Source of the DNA: Dromiciops gliroides
Lineage: Eukaryota; Chordata; Mammalia; Microbiotheria; Microbiotheriidae
Direction of reading: 5' to 3'
NCBI RefSeq assembly: GCF_019393635.1
Contig: NC_057861.1
Coordinates: forward strand, 88,580,827-88,644,826
Length of the DNA stretch: 64,000 bases
A model generated the notes under the pieces. That model ran no database searches, had not been told where the DNA came from, and saw only the letters and a program-made list of their open reading frames with translations. The position numbers and the translations under genes were made by a program. This document shows, piece by piece, positions 54,176-64,000 of the stretch. The first letter of the stretch is position 1; each line of letters begins with the position of its first letter.

Positions 54176-55030
54176 CCCCTTCCTACAAGCCTTGGACTAA
54201 GGCTTTTGGACTGAAACGCACAAACTCAAAACCCAGAGTTATCCCAGATAGTAACAGTAACATGTATTATGTTATTATTTTAATAGGACTTTATTATTAT
54301 CAACACTATGAAAAACAAATTTTGACTCACCAAGTCAGAAAATGGTCTAATACATGTGTAGTTTTGTATAACCAATGGCAAAAAAAAATCTCTATTAACT
54401 TCCTATTCATTCTCTCTTTAAGCTAAGCTCAAAGGAAATAAAATATCATGAGTTCGAGTCTCCAACTTTCCTTCAAATCATAAAATAACAATAATTTATC
54501 CATCTCTCACCTCCTTGGTTTGGATGGAAAGATTATGACTTTACTCCTACAGATTGATGGCTTTGGGGTTGTTGGTGTCAGCAGAATGAGTTACAGCTGG
54601 TAAATGTCTAGTTTACAGCTTGAAATGATTGCCATTATTATATATACATTTTTTTCTTTACAAAGTGGAATGAAGTACATGAGGGCAAAACATTAAGGGC
54701 AAATTGGTTCTTGATCAAAGAGTCAAAGGCCAAAAAGACAATGTGATTCAAGGGGTTCCCATTAGGGTATTTCAGCTGAGGAAATCAAGCCCCAATCCCA
54801 AATCTAACCTGTTTCTATCTATTCAGCATTATTTTCCACACCTCAAACATATGGAAGAGGGATGAGATTGTTTCTGCTTCATAAGAGAGGGAAAAACCAG
54901 GTCCAAAGGCTGTCAGGTCACTGTTAGCATGAACTTTTTAACAGAGTTCTCAAGAGAATAGGGTTTTCATGAGTTAATGTGTTTCTTGTCACCCAGAAAT
55001 ATTTAAACATGTGCGATAACCAATGGTCAA
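54176..55030. other. No gene or repeat recognised
   Basis: Mixed AT-rich sequence. Confidence 0.35.
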
Positions 55031-55222
55031 GGGTTCACAAGCATTTTTGTGTCTTTGACCTTTGTGGTAGTCTTGTGAAGGCTTATGGAATCCTTCTCAG
55101 AATAATGTTTTACAATGTATAAAACAAAATACAGAGGATTATAAAGGGAACCAATTATACTGAATAGAGTTAATTTATTTTTTTAAGTTTATGTACCTCA
55201 GGTTAAGAACCTCTTGCCTACT
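55030..55222 (+). mobile_element. hAT-type DNA transposon remnant
   Basis: GAATCCTTCTCAGAATAATG, ATAAAACAAAATACAGAGGA and a TCAGGTTAAGAACCTCTTGC end, related to the copies at 51.4 and 52.2 kb. Confidence 0.6.
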
Positions 55223-55224
55223 TA

Positions 55225-55500
55225 TGTTTTACGGGGTATTTATGATTCCAAGTCTCAGATTCAGTGATTCAATTTTCAAGTACTTATTGATGCTTGGAGG
55301 ACCTGGGTGTGAGCCTTGATTCACTAGGGGTTTAATTATGGGCCAGTCATTTAATTTCATTTTCCTTATCTGTAAAATGAGGTGAATAAAGACTCCCTTA
55401 CCTGATCCACAGGGTTTTTATGTACATCTTTGAGAATGTGTGCTAAGTGGTTTGTGACCACAAATACTATGAAAAAGGTTGTGTTATTTATTTAACTACA
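55225..55500 (+). mobile_element. MIR/THER-like SINE
   Basis: GAGGACCTGGGTGTGAGCCT, TTTCCTTATCTGTAAAATGA and CCACAGGGTTTTTATGTACA. Confidence 0.65.
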
Positions 55501-55554
55501 CCATAGCATGCCCACCCAAAGAATGAACATGATTCAGTTCTTAACCACCTGGAG

Positions 55555-55900
55555 TAACAATTAATTCATTCAACCAAAATTTATAAAATACTTATACTGA
55601 TTTATATCACTATGTTAGCTGTGTGCTCCAAAGACACAGAGAAAAACAGTATGTAGTCTATTTCCCATCTTTAGGGATGTTACAGTTTCATTGTGGGGAT
55701 AACTAAAATTCCTTGGCAAGCCCATAGTGCAGAGGAAAGGATACTGTTTTGGATTCAGCAAGTCATTTATTTACTAGCTGTGGAATTTTGAGCCAATAAC
55801 TTTATCAATTTAAGCATCAGGTTGTTGTTTTTTTTTTCACTTGTAAAATGAAGGGCTTTGCTTAGATGATTATATTTCTAGCTTGAATATTCTATGACTC
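55555..55900 (+). mobile_element. Old interspersed repeat then MIR-like SINE
   Basis: CATTCAACCAAAATTTATAA and CCAAAGACACAGAGAAAAAC (first part), then GTGCAGAGGAAAGGATACTG and TTCACTTGTAAAATGAAGGG (MIR-like). Confidence 0.5.
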
Positions 55901-56500
55901 AAAGTGCATTGGTAATATATGGATGATAGAGGTTACTGTGGGGTAGGGTAATCAAAGAAGGCTTAATGGAGCAGGTAATATTCAATTGGGTGATAGCTCT
56001 TGATATTTATTGATAGTTCTTGTTTTCACCTTATTTACATTTTCCAATATTTTCCTTCACCTCTCCCTGACAGAGAACTCTTTCCTACAATAAAGAAGTA
56101 AAAAGAAGTAAAATGTTCAATAAAGATATTTTTTCATCTATAAAATAAAGGAGTGTACATCCAGAGAGAGAACTAATGAAGTCTTAATGCAGATTGAATC
56201 ATACTTTTTCTTCACTTAATTTTTCTTTTTTTGTCTGTATTTTCTTTCACAATATGATTAACTTGGAAACATGTTTTACACGACTGCACATGTATAACCT
56301 ATATCAAATTGTTTGCCTTCTCAATGCAGGGGTATGAGGAGAGAGAATTTGGAACTCAATAATTTTTTTTAAAAATGAATGATAAATATTTTTACATGCA
56401 ATTGAGGAAAAATAAAACAAGAAATTAAAAAGATAAAAGGAAGGGGTGTAATAGATGACCTTGAAGTTACTTCTACTTCTAGATCTATGATCCTAATCAT
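55900..56500. other. No gene or repeat recognised
   Basis: AT-rich sequence with T-rich runs near 56210-56240. Confidence 0.35.
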
Positions 56501-56820
56501 GTTCTAACTCATGTTATAGTTATTTATGTACCCATCTCATACCCTTTCTAGATTTCTGGCTCCTTGAGGATAGGTACTGGGTCCTTTTCATGTTTATATG
56601 CCTATCACTGAGCTCACAGCCTTGTAGTAAATTTTGCTGAATCACTTGGGTGGGCCCAGAATATGGGGGCCCTTGAACATTGGGTGAAGAAAAGAATTTG
56701 GATTTAAAATATGAAATAAGTATCATCTCAATTTCTTGAGCTTACAAATGATGAGATAATAATTATCACCATGCCTGACCCAAGCATTAATAAATGCTTA
56801 TTGACTTGATTTGGCTCTTC
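56500..56820 (+). mobile_element. L2-like LINE 3' fragments
   Basis: CTGGCTCCTTGAGGATAGGT, TTTATATGCCTATCACTGAG and a second end TTAATAAATGCTTATTGACT. Confidence 0.55.
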
Positions 56821-57179
56821 TGGTGAGATTACAAGGAATTGATTGGAAAGGAGAAGAAAAAGGCAGGGAGGCCATCATGGAGAAAACCTCCATTAATTCA
56901 GGTGAGAGATGATGAAAAACTGAACTAGGTAAGGTGGGGGTCATGGAAATGGAAAGGAAATAATGAATGTGAGGAGCATGATTTTTTTAAAAGTATAAAC
57001 AACAAAAATAAATAAATATTTACAGCTATGAAGAATTACAGGAAAGAAAATTAAATAATACCATAAATGTTTGTTTTCATTTTTAAGTGCTTATTTAATT
57101 TAATATGGTCATAACAAAACTGCCCTACTGGTGTATGTATGTGTCCCTTGATGAACTCACTTCTGCTCTCTTTTATTTA

Positions 57180-57400
57180 TTTTCTTAAATATTTCATTTA
57201 TACTTTTTATTTCTTTTCTTCTTTTTTTAGTATTATCATAAGTACCTACCAATCTCCCCCACTTCCTTACAAAAAGTAATTATAGCCAACCAAAACAAAT
57301 CAATAAATTGGCTATGTCTGAAAATATAGGTCTCATTCTGTAGCTCTAGTCAATCATTTCTCAAGAACATTTCCTCATAAAAAAAGTATTGGACTTAGTA
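57180..57400 (-). mobile_element. L1 3' end fragment, antisense
   Basis: TCTCCCCCACTTCCTTACAA, AGCCAACCAAAACAAATCAA and TAGGTCTCATTCTGTAGCTC resemble the antisense L1 3'UTR. Confidence 0.45.
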
Positions 57401-57579
57401 ACTAATTGGGTATGGAAGATGAATGAAAGGTAAGTGTCAAAGACAACTTGATTTTGCTATTTGCTAGCTGTGGGCAAGTCATTTCTCTATGGGTCTATAT
57501 TTCCTCACTTAGAAATTCAGGTTATTGAACTAGATCACCTCTAACATCCCTTTTAGCTTTAATATTCTGTCATATATTT

Positions 57580-58215
57580 TTATGTTATGAATTTTTACCT
57601 GGGTACCTGGGAAAATGATGGTGCCAAAAAAAGAAATGGGTCTGATTGGGAAGGAAAGTTTAGGGGAAACTTAGCAGTTCCATTTTGAATATGTTGGTTT
57701 GAGGTCAGGGCATTTAAGTAAAGAGATTATAGGCAGTTGTGAATACAGAATTAGTGAGTTTGAATTCAAGCGAGAAGTTTGAAGTGAAGGTATTGATTTC
57801 AGAGTCAGCAGGACATTTGTGATAGAATTAAGGAGTTTTCAAATTATGGCAATCAGTCACCATTTCTTGAAACTAAGTGGAAGCCTTGAGTAATTCAAAG
57901 GCTTGCCATGGAAGATAATGAAGAGTTCTCTAATTGTTTTTGGTACCCTGAGTCATCAGCTATTTCTGCTCAGTTGCTAAATGGGAGAATCTACAATCTG
58001 TCTTTGCAGGCACCTAAGTCACTCATGACCTTAAGTAGGTTCCCCTTAAGTTTCTATATGGTCACAAAAAATGGTAATTGAACATACTTCAAGAAGAAAG
58101 AAAGCACTAGCTACATCCAGATATTCTCAACAAGGAAGAAAATGTCTTCCGTAATATGAACCCTCTTTACCAACCATGCAGGTCTTCTGACTATAAATCT
58201 ATTGTTTTTTCACTA
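57580..58215. other. No gene or repeat recognised
   Basis: 57640-57840 has an AAATGGGTCTGATTGGG-type composition like the old long repeat, but weakly. The remainder is unassigned. Confidence 0.3.
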
Positions 58216-58219
58216 GGAC

Positions 58220-58480
58220 ATTGGGTCATAGATTTATAGCCAGAAGAGATTTTACAGGCCATCAAATCTAGCAGCCTTAATTTATAGACAAAGGAACAGA
58301 AATACCCAGAAAGATGACTTGCTCAAGATTTTACGATGACAAATCTGGGTTTAGTTACACATCTAAGGTTCTGTGGTTCTATAAGTAACTTTCCTAACAT
58401 CATATGATATTTTAGTGTCAGAACCAAGACTAGGACTCAGGTCTCCTGACTTTTAGTTCAGGGATCTAACTAATGATAGT
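58220..58480 (-). mobile_element. MIR-like SINE
   Basis: GATTTTACAGGCCATCAAAT, AATTTATAGACAAAGGAACA, GACTTGCTCAAGATTTTACG and CTAGGACTCAGGTCTCCTGA. Confidence 0.65.
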
Positions 58481-58484
58481 AACA

Positions 58485-58770
58485 ATAAATAGTAGTAATA
58501 GTAATGATAATGATGAAAACAATACAATAATAATAGCTCACATTTATAGAGTGATTTAAATTTTTCCAAACACTTTCTTATTTTCTTTCTAAACAACCCT
58601 AGAAGAAAAGCTCTATTATTATCCCCATTTTACAGATGAGAAAACTGAGGATCAAAGAGTTTCAGTGATTTGCCCAGGGTCACACAATAAGTGGCAGTAA
58701 GGAAACAGGATTTAAACCAAGTCATCTTGAGTAAATGTCTAGCACTCTATCAACTACTGAAGGCTGACTC
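58485..58770 (-). mobile_element. MIR-like SINE with degenerate trinucleotide lead
   Basis: TAGTAATAGTAATGATAATG leads into CTCACATTTATAGAGTGATT, CATTTTACAGATGAGAAAAC and GATTTGCCCAGGGTCACACA. Confidence 0.75.
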
Positions 58771-59214
58771 TCGACTATATCTGTGATTCTGTTCAAGAAG
58801 GAGCTTATACATTACATAACCTTGTCTATTATTGTGTGTCATACCTGGCATTATTGTAATGATCTAGTTGACAACAGGACAAAATAATGTAAGGGAAATG
58901 AGGAAAATAAACTCATTTTATTCAAGATGATAAGCAAGCAGCTAAAATGTGTTCCAGTTTCTACAATGAGATTAAAAAAAACCAACAAAAACAATTCTAT
59001 AAGCAGTTATTAAATTCCTCCTATGCATTGGACATGCTGCTATGTCATCACATATCCCAGTGAGGGGACTTCTGGGATTAGTTAGGTGAAGCAAATGAAT
59101 GCCTTTGAACAGAAACACTTGCACAAGAGGCCTAAATACACACTAGCTTACAGAGGCACATCTGGCAGCCAGCATGGTTTTGTGGCTTTTCTCTTTAAAC
59201 TAGGATTGATTAAG

Positions 59215-59330
59215 TGGATCATTAATTCATTCAACAGACATTTATTAAGTATCCATTGTAAAGAGAACTATGTGTTCTTTAGGTATTGGGAAGGTACAAA
59301 GTTAAGTTAAGAAACAATCCCTTAGGAAAT
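59215..59330 (+). mobile_element. Old interspersed repeat (ATTTATTAAGCACC class)
   Basis: TTCAACAGACATTTATTAAG and TATTGGGAAGGTACAAAG. Confidence 0.55.
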
Positions 59331-59399
59331 GCTGTATAATTATAACAAAGCTTTGCATTAAAGAGATTGAAAAAAAATCCACGTCTCTCCCATCTTGGT

Positions 59400-59490
59400 A
59401 GAAGTGGGAGACTAAGGATATGGAATATAATTTTTTGTCATATTAATTTCATATATAAGTTTTACTGAATTGCTTTTTTTTCTTCTGTTT
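59400..59490 (+). mobile_element. Interspersed repeat, family unassigned
   Basis: AAGTGGGAGACTAAGGATAT and TTTACTGAATTGCTTTTTTT parallel 28600-28690. Confidence 0.45.
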
Positions 59491-59882
59491 TTATTCTTTG
59501 ATACCAAGAATGGAAGGGTTGAAGAGTACAGATATTCTGAAATTTATCCCTCATGAAGAAGGGCATATCAAGATCAAAGATATCAATAAGATTTACAAAG
59601 AAAAAAAATAGCATCCTTGCCTTCAAAGAGCTTCCAGTCTGGTAGGAGGATAGGACATAGCTGACAAAATTATTTCTCTTTTATTGAAAGAAAAATATGA
59701 CCACAAGTCAAACTGATAGATGATTTAATTCTTTAATCCATTTTAATGTCATTTGTAAATCTGAAATCTTGTGTACTTCATGGCAGTTTCTTTCATGCCG
59801 ATACATTTTAGGCATTTTGCACATAGTAGGTGGTTGGTTGATCAAGCTATTATCAATGGTTGTTGAATGAATTGTGTAATAT

Positions 59883-59895
59883 CGCCATCTGCTGG
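59883..59895 (-). promoter_or_regulatory. CTCF core-motif match
   Basis: The minus strand reads CCAGCAGATGGCG, which fits CCASYAGRKGGCR. It lies in a stretch with no recognised repeat. It faces the motif at 36571 (convergent orientation), about 23 kb away. Confidence 0.45.
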
Positions 59896-60059
59896 CATCA
59901 CCAATAAATCTTGGCAGGTTAACTCTTCAGCATAATAATTTAGATAACATTAATCCAGCATACTCCTACCAGAGTGGATGTGGGGCAAAGACATAAGCTT
60001 CTTTTAGTCCTAAAATGAGTGTCGACAAAGAACAGTCAGAAAAGCTCATATTACCTCTT

Positions 60060-60250
60060 TTTTTCATTTTAAATATTTGAATTAAAAATGTTTTTGAGCC
60101 CTTACTCAGCTTGAGGAGTATAGAAAATTAAAAAAAAAAGAATTTTAAGAAGTAGGCCTTCAAGAAGCTTAAAGTCCATTTGGGAATATAAGATACACAT
60201 AGGGAAAAATATAACATTGTAGTATAGAAAACTATTTCAAAGAATTAACT
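60060..60250 (+). mobile_element. Old interspersed repeat (ATTTATTAAGCACC class), degraded
   Basis: GCCCTTACTCAGCTTGAGGA and CAAGAAGCTTAAAGTCCATT. Confidence 0.45.
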
Positions 60251-60255
60251 GGGGT

Positions 60256-60410
60256 GGGGAGCAGCTAGGTGACTCAGTAGATAGAGCACCAGCCCTGGAG
60301 TCAGGAGGACCTGAGTTCAAATCTGGCCTCAGACACTTAACACTTACTAGCTGTGTGACCCTGGGCAAGTCACTTAACCCCAATTGCCTCACCCCCCTCC
60401 CCCCAAAAAA
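60256..60410 (+). mobile_element. WSINE1-like SINE
   Basis: Head GGAGCAGCTAGGTGACTCAG, full body and a C-rich-then-A tail. Imperfect flanking repeats start TCAAAGA at 60237 and 60411. Confidence 0.9.
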
Positions 60411-60429
60411 TCAAAGAGTTTGACAGGGA

Positions 60430-60960
60430 AAAGAGGTGCAGAATGGGGTACTAACATCAGTTCAGGGTGGTAGCAGTTATTGCTGTTGTTTCTGCTGCTG
60501 CTGCTGCTGCTGTTTTGAACATGGAGGAGACATCGACATGTTTGTAGTCAGCAGGGAAGGGACCATTAGATAGGGACAAATTGAAATTTAGAAAGAGTGG
60601 GGATGGCAGTAGTGAGCATGTTCTGCTGTAGAAGGCAGAAGGGGAAGAGATTAAGGATACATTTAGAGGAGCTGACTTTGCAAAAAAGAAGGTACCTTTG
60701 TATTCGAAATTGGGGTGAAAAAGAAAAGAGTCCAGGTGATGCCAGAGGGGTGTGATTTAGTGGACAGTCTCAGTTTTTTTCAGTGAAGTACAAAGGGAAA
60801 TATAGTATGATCTGAGAGTGTTGAGTAGTAGGTACCACAGGATGCTTCAGAAGTCCTGCTAAGGTATGTAACATTTATTGTGGTGTTTGGGATGATAATC
60901 AGTTAGAAGGAGGTAGAAAAATTGCCTTGCTACTCTGAGGGATCAGTTGAGATTAGGTAA
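60430..60960 (+). mobile_element. Old long interspersed repeat
   Basis: ACATGGAGGAGACATCGACA, TAGTCAGCAGGGAAGGGACC and AGGTGATGCCAGAGGGGTGT resemble the same ancient repeat class as at 50.3 and 61.2 kb. Confidence 0.45.
60492..60512. repeat. (CTG)7 repeat
   Basis: Seven perfect CTG units. Confidence 0.9.
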
Positions 60961-61016
60961 CATACATTTGTAGTGGACCTAGTCAACGTGGTTTCATGGC
61001 TTCGTTCAGATTCACT

Positions 61017-61017
61017 C

Positions 61018-61048
<31 letters not shown>

Positions 61049-61098
61049 CAGAGAGACAGATACAGAGAGAGAGAAAGAGAGAGACAGAGACAGAGTTC
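61017..61098. repeat. (GA)n/(GACA)n imperfect microsatellite
   Basis: About 80 bp of GAGA and GACAGA units. The arginine/glutamate/aspartate ORF across it is an artefact. Confidence 0.9.
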
Positions 61099-61239
61099 AA
61101 GAAAGGGATAAATCAGAAACTATGAGTGATCACTTTTATCACTTTTCCCTATGGACTTCTCATAATACTTTGTTTTGCACTCTTTCTAGCATACTTATGA
61201 TATATTATTGTGCATTATAGTTAATTGTTTTGTCTTATC

Positions 61240-61800
61240 TCCCTAGTAGACTCCAAGGGGACTTGGTGAATGAATGAACAGAAATAGGAAAGCTAGAGGG
61301 AAGGATAGGCTTGGAGGAATGGATGGAGTAAGAGGATGAGTACAGTTTTGTACATGATGAATTTGAAATGGAGATGTCCAGTAGGCATCCATAGTGCCAC
61401 AAAATGGCACTAAGATGGCCTCTAAAGTCCCTTGTAACTCTTGAGATTGCATGATTCTGTGCAATGAAAGACAACCTCTAGGGAGAGATCATAATTGACC
61501 ATATAAACTAGGATGTCATTCACATAGATTTTATAACTGAAATGATGGAAGTGGAGACAATTGCTGAGGAAAAACAGTTGAGAGAGAAGGGAGGTCCTTG
61601 AGGAACCTTATTGTTATGGTTTGAGAGGAGTAAGGGAACCCAACAAAGGTTTCCGATAGGGAGCAACAAGAGCTTCAGGAAGAGAACCAGGAGAGCAGTG
61701 TCCCAGAGGCTCCAAGGGGAGAAAATATCAAGAAGGATAGGGTGGTCCATAGGGTAAAGTATAGGAGAGGTCTAGGAGAATGAGGCCAATGGGTTTGGCA
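61240..61800 (+). mobile_element. Old long interspersed repeat
   Basis: TTTGAAATGGAGATGTCCAG, TAGGCATCC, GAGGTCCTTGAGGAACCTTA and AGAACCAGGAGAGCAGTGTC match the ancient mammal-wide class also at 51.2 kb. Confidence 0.5.
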
Positions 61801-61934
61801 ATTGTTTTTCATCATTGATAAATAATCAGGTTGCCTCATTTCTTAGTTAAATATTTTATTGAATTATTTTACACTATATGTCCCAACTGAACCATCCTCA
61901 TTAACTCTGCTTTCTATTTATGCTGGCCATGCGT

Positions 61935-62340
61935 CACAGAATCTCTAAATTTTAAAATTGGAAGGGATATGAGTAGACATCTAGTCTAACCCATACCTGA
62001 AAAGGAAATTCTATTACCCCTTACCACCAAGTCAATCAACAAACATTTATTTATTAAGCACTTACCATAAATCAGACAGATCTTGTGGTAAGCACCAAAA
62101 ATACAAAGAAGGGTGAATAGATGATTCATGCATTCATAGAACTCATATTCTAATGGGGGAGACACCATGTAGCCAAGTCTGTCAATAGACAATATATAAA
62201 TAGATGGAAGGTAATCTCAGAGGGAAGGCACTGACCATGTGTAGAACCAGGAAGGGCCTCTTGCAAAAAGTGGGATTTGAGCTAAGTCCTGAAGTAAGTC
62301 AAGAAAAATAGCAGGAGCATAGTTAGTGAAAAGGCACAGT
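61935..62340 (+). mobile_element. Old interspersed repeat (ATTTATTAAGCACC class), long copy
   Basis: AAACATTTATTTATTAAGCA, ACCAAAAATACAAAGAAGGG, TAGATGGAAGGTAATCTCAG and AGTGGGATTTGAGCTAAGTC, after a CACAGAATCTCTAAATTTTA lead. Confidence 0.65.
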
Positions 62341-62474
62341 CAGGAGCTAGAACTTTGAACACCTCAAGCAAAGATGAGCCTATTACCAATTCATTCCACA
62401 GCTCTAATTAAGATTTTCCTGGGTTAACCTTGCTTCTGGATCTGTCTCCTGGGGCCAAATAGAACTAGTCTGTG

Positions 62475-62600
62475 GTGTAGAATATAAGGTCCTCGAAGTC
62501 AGGCACAGTTTAATTTTTGTCTTTGTATCTCTAGCATCTAGCATGATACCTGGTGCATGTCATATGTACTTAATAAATGGATGTCAAATTAAACTGAAAT
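62475..62600 (+). mobile_element. L2 LINE 3' end
   Basis: AATATAAGGTCCTCGAAGTC, TCTAGCATGATACCTGGTGC and a TACTTAATAAATGG end. Confidence 0.65.
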
Positions 62601-63055
62601 TTAATCTCTCTTCCTCATGACAGCACTTCGGAAACTTGAAGCTAGTTGTCATATTCACCTTTATACTTTCTTCTCTAGGCTTCTCAGTTCTTGCCACCAT
62701 AGCCTCTTTTGATTACCCATTGAAGTCCTCCAAGGCCTCTTCATGGTATGGAGGTGATCCTGGATTCTCGAAGTCTATGCTGTCAAATCTCAAGCTTTAG
62801 CAGATTCTGTCAAGGTAGAAAGGCTTTGAAGACAGGACTGATAGTGGCTTTGTGTGTCTTTTGTCCAAGAAGAATCCTTTGATAGGAGACTCATCGTTAC
62901 TAGGTTAGGTTGGCCATGAAGTGTTGGACTTTTGGGCCACCATTGTAGAAATGTAAGGAATCATTTTCATTAGCCGGGCTGTATCTTTTCTCTGTGGTAT
63001 TTGGAGGGCCTCTTTCTTCTCAGGCTGACTTTTCTGTGTGTCTATGTCTTCCTAG
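62600..63055 (+). other. Unique intron end leading to the signal-peptide exon
   Basis: No repeat is recognised in the last 450 bases before the acceptor, unlike most of the window. The final 25 bases are pyrimidine-rich. Confidence 0.45.
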
Positions 63056-63220
63056 GGAAGAGATGCTCCAGTAGAAGTTAGACATCCTTTCTTCTTGAGC
63101 AAGAATTTCCTGTCCCTTAGACCAAGAGAAAAATGACTCACTTCAGAGGACAACACTTGATCTACCTCCTGATACTTCTGGCACTTTGGATTGGAGATGG
63201 CTGCCAGGCACAAAGGGCAG
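63056..63220 (+). CDS. Signal-peptide exon of an unidentified secreted or membrane protein (5' partial; coding part 63133-63220)
   Basis: The segment has the layout of an internal exon. A pyrimidine-rich tract ends in the acceptor CCTAG at 63051-63055. About 77 nt of 5'UTR follow, then an ATG at 63133 with A at -3, 29 codons, and a donor reading GCAG/GTATGA at 63220/63221. The peptide begins MTHFRGQHLIYLLILLAL, a short polar N-terminus followed by a leucine/isoleucine-rich core. It continues WIGDGCQAQRA, where a signal-peptidase site after CQA is plausible. The exon ends with one base of the next codon, so the intron is phase 1, common after signal-peptide exons of modular extracellular proteins. 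I do not recognise the gene. The remaining exons lie to the right of the window. The upstream noncoding exon may be the one ending at 8717, which would make intron 1 about 54 kb; this is inference. The alternative is a chance ORF, but start, hydrophobic core and both splice signals agree. Confidence 0.6.
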
Positions 63221-63263
63221 GTATGAAGTGACTCCATTTCCCTGAGCACATAGAAAATAAAAA

Positions 63264-63450
63264 AGTGGGCATCTAGTTCATGCAGCAGGTAAAGCACAAG
63301 GTCTAGAGTCGGGAAGACCTGAGTTTAAATCCAGCCTTAGATACTTGCTAGCTGTGTGACCCTGAGAAAGTTATTTAACCTCTGTCTCAATTTGATCATC
63401 TTTAAAAATAGGAATAATAATAATATTACCTACCTCCCAGGTCTTCTGAG
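63264..63450 (+). mobile_element. MIR/THER-like SINE in the downstream intron
   Basis: GCAGCAGGTAAAGCACAAGG, GAAGACCTGAGTTTAAATCC, AGCTGTGTGACCCTGAGAAA and AATAATAATATTACCTACCT. Confidence 0.75.
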
Positions 63451-63729
63451 CCTCAATCCAGGGCTCTTTTCACCATACCATGCTATCTTCTCAGCACATC
63501 ACATCCAACATGTTCAACTGTCAATTCTGTTTTTCTATTACAGCTCAGTTTTGTGTCTGCCAGCAATGCCAAAGGTTTGCCTTTGGAAAGTTCTGAGCTT
63601 GTTACTTTAAGCCAATTCTTCTTGAAACCATTTATGCCTCAGTAATTACAATATCTCAGGGTAGGACTGTTTGCCCCCTATCTAAAGTGATGATGAGCCA
63701 GGCTAGATTTGTCTGGCTTTGATATTGGG

Positions 63730-63940
63730 CATAGTCCCACTGTTTAGAATGTCAAAGCTAAAAGATCATTTAGATGATAGCTAGATCAACCTGTAAGCGG
63801 AACATGGATTTTCTTAAAACCATTCCTGATAATCATTCAGCCTCCAAAGATAAAGAACTCACAATCTCCCCAAAACAGTTCACTAAACTTTTGGGGCTTC
63901 TTTAATGGTATAGGAAGTCTTTCCTTAAAAGCCCACTTCT
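63730..63940 (-). mobile_element. L3/CR1 LINE 3' fragment, antisense
   Basis: ATTCAGCCTCCAAAGATAAA, GAACTCACAATCTCCCC and GGAAGTCTTTCCTTAAAAG parallel the antisense copy at 20.2-20.5 kb. Confidence 0.5.
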
Positions 63941-64000
63941 ACATTTCCATTCCCTTCCCGTTAATTGTTCCTAGCAGTACTCTCTGGGGACAAACAAGTC

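Noticed and set aside
60996..61220. ORF rich in R, E, T and D
   Set aside because: Translation of the GAGA/GACA microsatellite followed by ordinary sequence.

Overview
This window looks like noncoding DNA from a marsupial nuclear genome, probably an Australasian (australidelphian) species. The main evidence is its repeat content. At least 18 copies of a tRNA-headed SINE are present, with a GGGGCAGCTAGGTGGC-type head, a CORE-like body and an A-rich tail; I take this to be the WSINE1-like family. There are also MAR1-like SINEs with an RTE-type 3' end, MIR/THER-type SINEs, old L2 and L3/CR1 LINE fragments, 3' ends of L1, hAT-type DNA transposon remnants and long-terminal-repeat (LTR) pieces. Family names are from memory of their diagnostic sequence, not from a database search. 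No long protein-coding ORF exists; nearly every ORF is translated repeat or microsatellite.

Two places look like parts of a real gene, both on the plus strand. At the right end, 63056-63220 is a well-formed internal exon: pyrimidine tract and AG acceptor, a start codon at 63133, a 29-residue signal-peptide-like reading frame, and a GT donor. It would start a secreted or membrane protein whose remaining exons lie beyond the window. At the left, 7.7-8.72 kb is a pyrimidine-rich, comparatively CpG-rich stretch ending in a good splice donor at 8717/8718; it could be a promoter with a noncoding first exon. If the two belong together, intron 1 is about 54 kb and fills most of the window. That link is inference.

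Layout: 1-7 kb, SINEs, an L1 3' end, an L3 fragment and CT microsatellites. 7.0-8.75 kb, the candidate promoter, part of it lying between the arms of a 93-bp inverted repeat (one mismatch, 891 bp between arms). 9-25 kb, MIR/L2/L3 fragments, a recognisable remnant of a CR1/L3 reverse transcriptase, and a 358-bp purine microsatellite that grew from a SINE tail. 25-37 kb, two LTRs of one family in opposite orientation, each carrying a match to the CTCF core motif; a SINE between two 94-bp direct repeats; and a Y-box (YBX3-like) processed-pseudogene remnant. 37-55 kb, hAT elements, a second Y-box pseudogene in the opposite orientation, a long L2 copy, an L1 split by a SINE, and a third LTR fragment. 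55-63 kb, old interspersed repeats and a third CTCF-like motif. 63-64 kb, the signal-peptide exon and the start of its downstream intron.

I found no sign of a novel multi-gene system. The best leads are structural: the inverted repeat at the candidate promoter, the CTCF-like motifs in the LTRs, the paired Y-box pseudogenes, and MIR-like repeats headed by a short tandem array.
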